From contig JAGBAK010000057.1 in assembly GCA_017938985.1 (NCBI GenBank), positions 1 through 63,704 on the forward strand: a stretch of DNA of 63,704 nucleotides. The letters are read 5' to 3'. Origin of the DNA: Clostridia bacterium. Its GTDB lineage: Bacteria; Bacillota; Clostridia; Oscillospirales; Acutalibacteraceae. The notes under the pieces are model-generated. The model searched no databases, was not told the DNA's origin, and saw nothing but the letters and a program-made list of their open reading frames with translations. The translations under genes were made by a program, and so were the position numbers. Shown one piece after another: positions 55,691-62,666 of the stretch. The number at the start of each line of letters is the position of its first letter. The first letter of the stretch is position 1.

Positions 55691-55737
55691 AATGTGGTTG
55701 TAAGGTTGAGAAACCAAGCAACCACATTATTTTTTTG
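55691..55737 (+). terminator. Hairpin terminator between CPBP and vWA genes
   Basis: AATGTGGTTG (55691-55700) pairs perfectly with CAACCACATT (55719-55728), with a smaller GGTT/AACC hairpin inside and T7 at 55730-55736. A TATAAT at 55688-55693 touches the stem, but no -35 at proper spacing was found. Either the CPBP transcript ends here or it is an attenuator for the vWA gene. Confidence 0.65.
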
Positions 55738-55749
55738 GAGGAATGACAA

Positions 55750-56421
55750 ATGAAAAACAACGTAACGGAACTCGTATTTATCCTTGACAGAAGCGGCTCA
55801 ATGGCAGGTCTTGAGGCGGATACAATCGGCGGATTCAACGCAATGATTGAAAAACAGAAAAAGCAGGACGGCGAATGCTACGTTTCAACGGTGCTTTTTG
55901 ATAACGTATCCGAAGTGCTTCACGACAGGGTGAAGCTTTCCGAAATCAAGCCGATGACAGACAAGGACTATACCGTCAGAGGCTGTACGGCTCTTATTGA
56001 TGCTCTGGGCGGAGCGATAAAGCATATCGGCAACATTCATAAATATGCCCGACCCGAAGACGTGCCCGAAAATACAATGTTTGTTATCACAACCGACGGT
56101 ATGGAAAACGCAAGCCGCCGCTTCACAAGTGCCGAGGTAAAGGCAATGATTGAGCGTCAGAAAGAAAAATACGGCTGGGAATTTCTTTTTATCGGTGCTA
56201 ATATTGATGCGGTTGAAACAGCCGCAAAATACGGCATAGGAGCAGACAGAGCGGTTAATTATAACGCCGATAAGCAGGGTACAGGTGTGGTTTATGATGC
56301 CGTTTCGTCTGCTGTGTGTCAGATGAGAGCCTGTGCACCTCTTGCATCCAACTGGAGCGAAAGCATCAATGAGGATTATCAGAGAAGAGGCAAAAAGAAG
56401 GGCATCTTCCGCAAAAGCTGA
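55750..56421 (+). CDS. TerY-like von Willebrand factor A domain protein
   Basis: A 223-residue soluble vWA protein with an intact MIDAS: LDRSGSMAG (DxSxS, residues 12-16), the Thr in RGCTALIDALGG and the Asp in VITTDGMENAS. No signal peptide or membrane helix. It is of the type seen in tellurium-resistance and stress clusters (TerY), where vWA proteins act with TerD, kinases and phosphatases, none of which are adjacent. TTTTTGGAGGA precedes the ATG. Its neighbours are macro-domain and CPBP genes upstream and a metallo-hydrolase downstream. Confidence 0.88.
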   Translation: MKNNVTELVFILDRSGSMAGLEADTIGGFNAMIEKQKKQDGECYVSTVLFDNVSEVLHDRVKLSEIKPMTDKDYTVRGCTALIDALGGAIKHIGNIHKYARPEDVPENTMFVITTDGMENASRRFTSAEVKAMIERQKEKYGWEFLFIGANIDAVETAAKYGIGADRAVNYNADKQGTGVVYDAVSSAVCQMRACAPLASNWSESINEDYQRRGKKKGIFRKS

Positions 56422-56450
56422 TGTTAATTAATCAGACGGTCAACAACAAA

Positions 56451-56477
56451 CCCCGAAGTGTATGCAACACTTCGGGG
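56451..56477 (+). other. Strong hairpin after vWA gene
   Basis: CCCCGAAGTGT (56451-56461) pairs with ACACTTCGGGG (56467-56477), a perfect 11-bp stem. No T-tract follows, so termination would be T-independent or it is a 3' stabiliser. Confidence 0.55.
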
Positions 56478-56523
56478 CTAATGCATATTTCAGCCGCAGC
56501 GTTAAATCATTTTTTGCTCCCAC

Positions 56524-56552
56524 TTGTAAATATCTGAAATTGGTTGTATAAT
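56524..56552 (+). promoter_or_regulatory. Promoter of the second metallo-hydrolase gene
   Basis: TTGTAA (56524-56529), 17 bp, TATAAT (56547-56552), about 32 bp before the GTG start. Confidence 0.65.
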
Positions 56553-56584
56553 TTTGTCAGAATATGAAAAAAGGAGGTGTCGGT

Positions 56585-57460
56585 GTGACAGGCAAGGATA
56601 TTGTAAGCTGGGTTAAAGATTATCTGAAGCTTAAAACAAACAGCATTCCCAAAACAATGAATGCCAATGCCGTTCATATGCTTAAATCTGTCAGAAACAG
56701 AATCTGCGACAGCTTTATTATTACCACTAAAGACGGCAAAGTGATTGTCATTGACGGCGGCTACAAAACCGAAACCCGATACTTTCTTGAATATCTGCGT
56801 AAACTGACAGGACAGAAAAAGCCTCATATTGATGCCTGGATTATCTCGCACCCTCACCGTGACCATATTGAAGCGTTTCTCGATGTTGCAGATAATTACG
56901 CCGACAAAGTGAGTGTTGATAAGGTTTATCACAGCTTTGCTCCTGCAGGATTTTATGCCGATACAGATAAATCCGCAAACAGCCTTTTGCAGCAATATGA
57001 GCTGCTCAAAGAACGGGTTATAAAAGAGGAGTGTATTCTTAAAACAGGTGATGAATTCAGCATAGGTGAATCTGAATTCAAGGTTCTCAATTCTTTTGAC
57101 CCCGAATATAAAAACTGCAACGATTCGTCGCTTATGTTCCGAATGCAGCTTGGCGGAAAAACAGTTTTGTTTACAGGCGATTGCGGAAAGACCGCAGGTG
57201 AAAAAGTGCTTGAACGTCAGGCTGATTTGTCTGCCGTTAAAAGCGATATCTGCAAAATGGCTCACCACGGACAGAACGGGTGCGGCAAAGCCTTTTATGA
57301 AGCCGTATCACCTGAAATTTGCCTCTGGCCGACACCGTCGTGGGTCTGGGATAACCGCAGCGGCAAACTCAGAACACACGAGGTCAAAGCGTGGATAACC
57401 GAACTCGGTGTCAAGAAAAATATTGTTGCCAAAGACGGAACCGCAGTTTTAATCATATAA
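56585..57460 (+). CDS. Cytoplasmic metallo-beta-lactamase-fold hydrolase
   Basis: A 291-residue protein with the metal motif ISHPHRDHIEAF (about 94-105), FTGDCGKTAGE and KMAHHGQNGCG, i.e. a ComEC-related metallo-hydrolase domain without signal peptide or membrane helix. It differs clearly from the membrane-anchored homologue 3 kb upstream. The substrate is unknown; family members act on nucleic acids, phosphodiesters or thioesters. GGAGG 7 nt before GTG 56585 supports that start over an upstream in-frame ATG. It has its own promoter and terminator. Confidence 0.87.
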   Translation: MTGKDIVSWVKDYLKLKTNSIPKTMNANAVHMLKSVRNRICDSFIITTKDGKVIVIDGGYKTETRYFLEYLRKLTGQKKPHIDAWIISHPHRDHIEAFLDVADNYADKVSVDKVYHSFAPAGFYADTDKSANSLLQQYELLKERVIKEECILKTGDEFSIGESEFKVLNSFDPEYKNCNDSSLMFRMQLGGKTVLFTGDCGKTAGEKVLERQADLSAVKSDICKMAHHGQNGCGKAFYEAVSPEICLWPTPSWVWDNRSGKLRTHEVKAWITELGVKKNIVAKDGTAVLII

Positions 57461-57468
57461 CCAAAAAC

Positions 57469-57498
57469 AACCCGACCTCACATAAGTGCGGTCGGGTT
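57469..57498 (-). terminator. Bidirectional terminator between metallo-hydrolase and licD
   Basis: AACCCGACC (57469-57477) pairs with GGTCGGGTT (57490-57498). On the minus strand it is followed by GTTTTTG, serving licD. The T-tract on the plus strand is weaker. Confidence 0.75.
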
Positions 57499-57508
57499 TG
57501 CTGTGTAA

Positions 57509-58339
57509 TTAATATTTTTTCAATTCTTCAATTTTAGCTTCGATATCGATGTTGTATTTAACAACGTTATGGATTATTCCTTTATCACCGTTACCGCCCT
57601 GATGATGAAGTACCCCGCTTTTAGGCATGCTCATATAATCGCCGTATGTTTCTTTAAGATACTTATGCCAATCGTTGGGAACTTTAAAAAGATAGCCTTC
57701 AAACTCAAGCTCTTTTAACGGGAATATTGTGTCATTTGAATAAACTGTTCTGTCGGAGCGGAATTCAGGGTTATGATACCATAATGGATTGTCATAGTTC
57801 GGAGAACCGATCATTTTGTTCTTTTTATCTCTTAAATCAGAAACGGGAAGCTTTTGGTTTTTTACGTAATATTTTCTGTATTCAATGGTTTTGTCTCGCA
57901 GCTCATCATAAGATTTTACGCTGTTTTCATCAACATTATCCATCGGAAAAATATCCATTATCAGACCTGCTTTCCAAATGAATATACCAATACGTTTGTC
58001 GTTAGGCGCAGTGACGTCAATGCCGTATTTTTTCAGCTTTTCGGGCAGAATTTCACATGCAATATCATATTCTTTGCGCGTCATCGCAATGTCAAGGTCA
58101 TAGTCCCACGGAATATAGCCTTTGTGTCTTACGGCACCGAGAAGAGTACCGTAATCCAACCAATAATTGAGACCGTTTTCGTCAAGTGTGCGACAAACAA
58201 TTCTCAGCATTTCACCGCCTGCTGTCTGACATTGTCTGAGCAAACCTGTTGCTTTGGGAAAAGCTGTTATATCTATGCCTTTGTTGATTATGTATTCAAT
58301 GGTGTTGAGTCTTTCTTCAATTTCATCCCAACCGCACAT
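57509..58339 (-). CDS. LicD family nucleotidyl/phosphotransferase, 5' end uncertain
   Basis: A 276-residue protein with the LicD signature YWLDYGTLLGAVRHKGYIPW and DYDLDIAMTRKEYDIA, the metal-binding acidic cluster of the nucleotidyltransferase fold. LicD proteins transfer phosphocholine or other phospho-substituents to surface glycans. The ATG at 58339 has no ribosome site. Similar coding sequence continues 24 codons upstream but reaches a TGA. A TTG at 58412 with GGAG 8 nt before it would fit if the T8 tract at 58399-58406 (A8 in the mRNA) were one base shorter. So the gene is either frameshifted, phase-variable by slippage, or starts internally. Confidence 0.8.
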   Translation of the reverse strand: MCGWDEIEERLNTIEYIINKGIDITAFPKATGLLRQCQTAGGEMLRIVCRTLDENGLNYWLDYGTLLGAVRHKGYIPWDYDLDIAMTRKEYDIACEILPEKLKKYGIDVTAPNDKRIGIFIWKAGLIMDIFPMDNVDENSVKSYDELRDKTIEYRKYYVKNQKLPVSDLRDKKNKMIGSPNYDNPLWYHNPEFRSDRTVYSNDTIFPLKELEFEGYLFKVPNDWHKYLKETYGDYMSMPKSGVLHHQGGNGDKGIIHNVVKYNIDIEAKIEELKKY

Positions 58340-58429
58340 TTTTCTGAAGAAAGGCTGAAAAAACTTAATTCTTATATGTTCGATAATATTCCTGATTCTT
58401 TTTTTTATTCAAAATCACGCTCCGTTCCC

Positions 58430-58458
58430 AATTTACAACAAAACCGGAAACTTGTCAA
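58430..58458 (-). promoter_or_regulatory. Possible promoter of licD
   Basis: On the minus strand TTGACA (58458-58453), 17 bp, TAAATT (58435-58430). Transcription would begin almost at the ribosome site before TTG 58412, so the leader would be very short. Confidence 0.4.
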
Positions 58459-58511
58459 GGAATTACATAAAACAACGGTTTTATACGTTGCGACAAAACT
58501 TTTAATTGAAT

Positions 58512-59747
58512 CTATTTAAAACTTGTTTTACTGGTCATTTCGGTTTTGAACTGCGGACCCTCGGGACCTCCGTTCATAAACGGGGGATAGGATGATTTGT
58601 TACCCCAATAAAGTGTAGCAAGGCTGTCTGGATTTTCAACGTCATAACTGAAAGCCGATGCCCATTTTGAACCTGCCAGAGCGCGGCAGCTTTCTTCAGG
58701 CACAAGTTCAAAGGTTTCGAGTTTGCCCGGCTGCCAGAGGTCCCACGTTGTACCTGCAGAGCACTTGTCCTGAAGCTTAACCAGAATGAAATTCATATAT
58801 GTATAAATTCCTGCGTGAGGATATAAGCCGTGTGTGCCTGCTGCGCAGTAAATTGTGCAGTGAGTGGTATCGTACATTTCCAACTCTTCCCAGGTTGCAA
58901 TTTCAGCAAAGGTATGGGCGGCAAATGCAGATTTTACAGGGCGCATATAAGTTTTGCCGTCTTTTTCATAAGTTAAAAACCTTAATGTGAAATGCTCCCA
59001 ATCACCCGGATGACCGCCCACCATATTGTTAACAAGCCAGATATATTTGCCGCTGTCATAAGGGCAATAGATGAAATATACAATATCAACGTAATTGTTT
59101 TCTTTTTCTACCCAGAAAGCGTATGCAACCGCAGTTTCCTGTTCGCCGTAAAACGTTTCGCAGATATCGTGAGGTCCGTCAATCTGCTCTTTCATCACAA
59201 TTCGTGAATAGCCGTTGCTGTCTATAATACGGTCAAATTTTTCAAAAGTCCAATCCATCGAAACCGCTTCGTAGGGGTCGCCCTGCGCCATATGGATTCT
59301 CGGAGCATAATCAATCATAATCTGATTTTTTAATTCGTCATTGAGGTTCGTTATGTCAATCTCTTCGCTTTCAATCAAAGCTATTTTTATGCTTCTGATT
59401 TTTTTAACGTGAAAGAAACCGTCTGTCAAGCTGAATTTGAGAAATTTGTCAACGCTGTCATTAAAAACATACTCCGTACCCTCAAAATTCTTTTCGCTGT
59501 AAGCCAAAACGACGTATTCCTGCGGAACAGTGATGCTTTTGATTCTGAAATCAACGGTTGCATATTCGCCTGTTCCAAGCTGTTTGCTTTTTCCTTCATA
59601 TTCGCTTTTGCTCCAGAGAGTGACCTTGCTTTCGGTCTGGTACTGTAAATCCGAATTGAAGCTCAATGCGTTTGAAGAAACCGCTGACAGAACGGCAACC
59701 GAAATCATAAACGCAGTCACAAGTAAAATGCGCACAAGTCTTTTCAT
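58512..59747 (-). CDS. Secreted crystallin-like/Vps62-related protein
   Basis: A 411-residue precursor with a signal peptide (1-28, ending near SSNALS). Residues about 35-115 resemble beta/gamma-crystallin Greek keys (TLWSKSEYEGKSKQLG, AYSEKNFEGTEYVF), which often bind calcium. Residues about 150-330 match the Vps62/DUF946 family: YAPRIHMAQGDPYEAVS, NMVGGHPGDWEHFTLRF and YCAAGTHGLYPHAG. The biochemical function of Vps62-related domains is unknown. AGGAGGG precedes ATG 59747; an earlier in-frame TTG lacks a site. The unusual domain pair and secretion suggest a surface-interaction or effector role, as inference. Confidence 0.8.
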   Translation of the reverse strand: MKRLVRILLVTAFMISVAVLSAVSSNALSFNSDLQYQTESKVTLWSKSEYEGKSKQLGTGEYATVDFRIKSITVPQEYVVLAYSEKNFEGTEYVFNDSVDKFLKFSLTDGFFHVKKIRSIKIALIESEEIDITNLNDELKNQIMIDYAPRIHMAQGDPYEAVSMDWTFEKFDRIIDSNGYSRIVMKEQIDGPHDICETFYGEQETAVAYAFWVEKENNYVDIVYFIYCPYDSGKYIWLVNNMVGGHPGDWEHFTLRFLTYEKDGKTYMRPVKSAFAAHTFAEIATWEELEMYDTTHCTIYCAAGTHGLYPHAGIYTYMNFILVKLQDKCSAGTTWDLWQPGKLETFELVPEESCRALAGSKWASAFSYDVENPDSLATLYWGNKSSYPPFMNGGPEGPQFKTEMTSKTSFK

Positions 59748-59775
59748 TTTTATTCCCTCCTTTTCTATATGTAAC

Positions 59776-59802
59776 AATATACCATAACAGCAAAAAAATC
59801 AA
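59776..59802 (-). promoter_or_regulatory. Possible promoter of Vps62-related gene
   Basis: On the minus strand TTGATT (59802-59797), 15 bp, extended -10 TGG-TATATT (59781-59776). Spacing is short but the extended -10 compensates. Confidence 0.4.
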
Positions 59803-59813
59803 TGATTTTTATT

Positions 59814-61184
59814 TTATGCTGTTTTATTCTTCAGGCTTTTCAGCAATTTTTTAAACTGAACTGCAAAAAGTATGGCGGTGAAGGTAACTGCGATAATGTC
59901 GGCGGCAGGCTCGGCAAGGTAAACGCCCATTGTTTTGTCTGCAACCAGATTTGGCGTAAGATAGATAAGCGGAAGAAGAAGTACAAATTTACGCACAACA
60001 GCAACGATTATTGAGCAGGGTGCATTGCCGATTGAAACAAAAGTCATCTGGCAGGCAATCTGAATTCCGAAAAGGAACATCGCTCCGCAGTAGATGCGGA
60101 GTGCCTTTGCCGTAAAATCAATAAGTGTGGCATCGGGTGTGAATATACCTGCAAAGATTTGCGGAAAAATCATAATCAATACCCACAAGACAATCGAATA
60201 CGTAAGACAGCAGGTGAGCAGCAGTTTAAATGTTTTTTTAACTCTGTCAACTTTTTTTGCACCGTAATTGTAGCTTGAAATGGGCTGCGCACCTTGTGCG
60301 ATACCTTGCATTGGAAGCATTGCAAACTGCATAACGCTTGTCAGAATTGTCATTGCGCCTACAGCGATATCGCCGCCGTATTTGAGAAGTGACGAATTGA
60401 AGCAAACGGAAATAACACTTTCGCTGCTCTGCATAATGAAGGTTGCAAGACCGAGAGCAACGCAGGGGAAAACGAGTTTTGCATCAATCTTCATATCCGA
60501 TACTTTAAGTTTAAGATATGTTCTCTTGCCGCTGAGGAAAGAGATTACCCACATACAAGAAACAGCCTGCGAAAGGATTGTTGCAAGCGCCGCACCCTTA
60601 ACGCCCATATCAAACGCAAAAATAAATATCGGGTCAAGGATTATGTTGCTGACGGCACCGATAAGCACGGTTATCATGCCGATTTTTGTGAAGCCCTGTG
60701 CATTGATGAATGCACCCATACCGAGCGTGAGTTGAACGAAAACCGTGCCGACGGCGTAGATATTCATATAATCCGTTGCATAAACGATTGTGTTTTCGCT
60801 TGCACCGAAGGCGAGAAGCAAATCTTCACTCCATATGAGCAAAACCGCAGTTAAAACGGCTGAAATAATAATCTGAAGCGTGAAGCATCCGCCGAGAATT
60901 TTCTCTGCGGACTTTTTGTCGCCCTTACCCATATTTATTGATGCTCTCGGAGCACCGCCCGAGCTGATAAGCGCAGCAAAAGCCGAGATGATCATAATTA
61001 TCGGCATACAAACGCCGACGCCTGTCAGTGCAAGGCTTCCTTCTTCGGGAATGTGACCGATATAAATGCGGTCGACTATGTTATAGAGCATATTAACAAG
61101 CTGAGCAATAACCGTAGGCACGGCAAGCTTGAAAAGCAGCTTTCCGACGGGCTCTGTACCGAGAAATTCTTTGTTGTTGTCCAT
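59814..61184 (-). CDS. MATE family efflux transporter
   Basis: A 456-residue membrane protein with twelve predicted helices in two homologous halves. The N-terminal PTVIAQLVNMLYNIVDRIYI and GGAPRASINMGKGDKKSAE, and the second-half GIAQGAQPISSYNYGAKK, are typical of MATE (DinF/NorM-like) Na+ or H+ antiporters that export drugs or metabolites. AGGAGAT precedes the ATG. Two palindromes upstream of its promoter suggest control by a dedicated repressor or activator. No regulator gene is adjacent. Confidence 0.93.
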   Translation of the reverse strand: MDNNKEFLGTEPVGKLLFKLAVPTVIAQLVNMLYNIVDRIYIGHIPEEGSLALTGVGVCMPIIMIISAFAALISSGGAPRASINMGKGDKKSAEKILGGCFTLQIIISAVLTAVLLIWSEDLLLAFGASENTIVYATDYMNIYAVGTVFVQLTLGMGAFINAQGFTKIGMITVLIGAVSNIILDPIFIFAFDMGVKGAALATILSQAVSCMWVISFLSGKRTYLKLKVSDMKIDAKLVFPCVALGLATFIMQSSESVISVCFNSSLLKYGGDIAVGAMTILTSVMQFAMLPMQGIAQGAQPISSYNYGAKKVDRVKKTFKLLLTCCLTYSIVLWVLIMIFPQIFAGIFTPDATLIDFTAKALRIYCGAMFLFGIQIACQMTFVSIGNAPCSIIVAVVRKFVLLLPLIYLTPNLVADKTMGVYLAEPAADIIAVTFTAILFAVQFKKLLKSLKNKTA

Positions 61185-61213
61185 ATTTATCTCCTGTAAT
61201 AAAATCTTTCGGT

Positions 61214-61242
61214 ATTATACACCCTGTTCGGTTTAATTTCAA
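61214..61242 (-). promoter_or_regulatory. Promoter of MATE gene
   Basis: On the minus strand TTGAAA (61242-61237), 17 bp, TATAAT (61219-61214), about 30 bp before the ATG. Confidence 0.75.
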
Positions 61243-61256
61243 GACCGTCATAAATC

Positions 61257-61283
61257 TCAACAATTGTTGAACTTCAGCTGAAG
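61257..61283. promoter_or_regulatory. Paired palindromic operator candidates upstream of MATE promoter
   Basis: TCAACAATTGTTGA (61257-61270) and CTTCAGCTGAAG (61272-61283) are perfect 14- and 12-bp palindromes one base apart. They lie 15 bp upstream of the MATE -35 and about 100 bp from the divergent promoter at 61384. They look like dimeric transcription-factor sites. No other feature was seen between 61284 and 61383. Confidence 0.55.
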
Positions 61284-61383
61284 CTGAAAAAATCTCAAGT
61301 TGCATACAAATTCCTTCCGAAACCAAAACAACAGAGGAATAATGAGAAAGGATATTGCGTAAGACCGTGCAATACCCTCTTTG

Positions 61384-61412
61384 TTGACAGTGAAAAAAGT
61401 ATGTGTTATAAT
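61384..61412 (+). promoter_or_regulatory. Consensus promoter of DUF3784-VOC genes
   Basis: TTGACA (61384-61389), 17 bp, TATAAT (61407-61412): a perfect sigma-A promoter, 41 bp before the DUF3784 start. Confidence 0.85.
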
Positions 61413-61453
61413 AAATTTCGGCCGGACAAATATGAATTCAGAGTGGTGGTTAT

Positions 61454-61759
61454 ATGTTATATTCTGTTATTATGTTTATCGTTTCAGCTCTGTTTGCGGT
61501 ACTGGGTATTGCGATTTACAAGGGTAAAACGGATTTAATCCACGATTACCACCAAACAAATGTCACAGATAAATCTGCCTACGGAAAAGCCTTTGGAAAA
61601 GCAATGCTTGTTATCGCAACTGTAATGCTGCTCAGCGGCATTGCAGGACTGTTTGAAAATTCGGATATACTTGCTGTTGTTATACTTATCATAGGCTTGG
61701 TGATTGGCACAGGCTGCATTGTTGCAGTACAAAGAAAGTACAATAAAGGTGTATTCTGA
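61454..61759 (+). CDS. DUF3784 small membrane protein
   Basis: A 101-residue protein with three hydrophobic helices (about 2-22, 48-66, 70-90) and the family segment LIHDYHQTNVTDKSAYGKAF between the first two. DUF3784 proteins are common in Clostridia and Bacilli and have no known function. GAGTGGTGG lies before the ATG. It precedes the VOC gene by 24 bp under a consensus promoter. Confidence 0.85.
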   Translation: MLYSVIMFIVSALFAVLGIAIYKGKTDLIHDYHQTNVTDKSAYGKAFGKAMLVIATVMLLSGIAGLFENSDILAVVILIIGLVIGTGCIVAVQRKYNKGVF

Positions 61760-61783
61760 ATTCCGATTCAGAGGAGAAATGAT

Positions 61784-62146
61784 ATGAGATTGAAGAATAT
61801 TCTGATAGTTGTTAAAGATATAGAAAAATCGAGAAAATTCTATCACGACTTGTTTGGAATAGATTTGGTGCTTGACAACGACGGCAATATGGTTTTAACT
61901 GAAGGACTTGTTCTTCAGGATGAGAAAATATGGAAATTATTTTTAGACAGAGATATTGTTCCGAAGAGCAACTCTTGCGAATTGTATTTTGAAGAACAGA
62001 ATATCGAAGCGTTTGTTGAAAAATTAGAAAGACTATACCCCACGGTTGAATATGTCAATCACCTGATGACACACAGCTGGGGACAAAAGGTGGTCCGATT
62101 CTACGATTTGGACGGCAACTTAATCGAAGTAGGAACGCCGATGTAA
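61784..62146 (+). CDS. VOC family (glyoxalase/dioxygenase fold) protein
   Basis: A 120-residue single-module VOC protein: ILIVVKDIEKSRKFYHDLFG at the N-terminus and VVRFYDLDGNLIEVG at the C-terminus, with paired beta-alpha-beta units. Members include glyoxalase I, fosfomycin- and bleomycin-type resistance proteins. The canonical metal His at the start of the fold is not obvious (LKNIL instead of xxHxx), although the C-terminal Glu is present, so enzymatic activity is uncertain. AGAGGAG precedes the ATG. Confidence 0.87.
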   Translation: MRLKNILIVVKDIEKSRKFYHDLFGIDLVLDNDGNMVLTEGLVLQDEKIWKLFLDRDIVPKSNSCELYFEEQNIEAFVEKLERLYPTVEYVNHLMTHSWGQKVVRFYDLDGNLIEVGTPM

Positions 62147-62180
62147 TCAACAAATTCCGATTTGTTAAACTGAAGCTTCA

Positions 62181-62212
62181 AAAGCAACAGCCCGAAAGCT
62201 GTTGCTTTTTTT
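62181..62212 (+). terminator. Intrinsic terminator after VOC gene
   Basis: AAAGCAACAGC (62181-62191) pairs with GCTGTTGCTTT (62198-62208), then T to 62212. The following promoter's -35 lies within this element. Confidence 0.9.
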
Positions 62213-62229
62213 CGTGCAGGTGCTATAAT
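62202..62229 (+). promoter_or_regulatory. Promoter overlapping the terminator, before monooxygenase gene
   Basis: TTGCTT (62202-62207), 16 bp, extended -10 TGC-TATAAT (62224-62229). It lies 32 bp before ATG 62262. Confidence 0.6.
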
Positions 62230-62261
62230 GTTTGCAAATAAGAATTCGCAGAGGTAATTAT

Positions 62262-62594
62262 ATGTCAATAACAATAAACATTTACTATTCAGGCACAAAC
62301 GGGAATGCAAGAAAGTTTGCTGAAGAAATGATTTCAAGCGGAATTGTTGATGAAATCCGTGCCGAAGACGGTAATTTAAAATATGAATACTTTTTGCCTT
62401 TGAACAACAGTGAAACTGTGCTTTTGATTGACAGCTGGAAAAATCAGCAGGCACTCGACTTGCACCACAAGTCACCGATGATGTCAAAAATCATCCGTTT
62501 GCGTGAAAAGTATAATTTATGCATGAAGGTTGAACGGTATCTTACCGATGAATCGGGTATACCTTACAGAGATAAAGAGTTTATAAAAGAGTAA
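62262..62594 (+). CDS. Antibiotic biosynthesis monooxygenase (ABM)-like small protein
   Basis: A 110-residue protein with a ferredoxin-like ABM fold: NIYYSGTNGNARKFAEEM, then NSETVLLIDSWKNQQALDLH with the conserved W and H-x-x-S pattern, and HKSPMMSKIIRLREKY. Family members are cofactor-free quinol monooxygenases (YgiN type) or related. AGAGG lies upstream of ATG 62262; an earlier in-frame ATG lacks a ribosome site. Function is inferred from fold only. Confidence 0.82.
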   Translation: MSITINIYYSGTNGNARKFAEEMISSGIVDEIRAEDGNLKYEYFLPLNNSETVLLIDSWKNQQALDLHHKSPMMSKIIRLREKYNLCMKVERYLTDESGIPYRDKEFIKE

Positions 62595-62666
62595 GAAAAG
62601 TTCACAAATCATCACCGCAGCCATTGCGATTAATAAATAAGAATTTATTTGAAAGGATAAAAAATC

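Noticed and set aside
55670..55693. TTGAAT and TATAAT before the vWA gene as a promoter
   Set aside because: The spacer is only 12 bp, too short for sigma-A.
53877..56421. Complete TerY-phosphatase-kinase tellurite module
   Set aside because: No TerD, PP2C or kinase gene is adjacent; prpC and prkC are 20 kb away in their own conserved operon.
56507..57268. Minus-strand frame of 253 codons opposite the second metallo-hydrolase
   Set aside because: The plus-strand frame has clear metal-site motifs, promoter and ribosome site. The reverse frame has none of these.
57854..58519. Plus-strand frame of 221 codons opposite licD
   Set aside because: Most of it is the reverse of LicD codons. The end lies in the region where I see coding potential on the minus strand.
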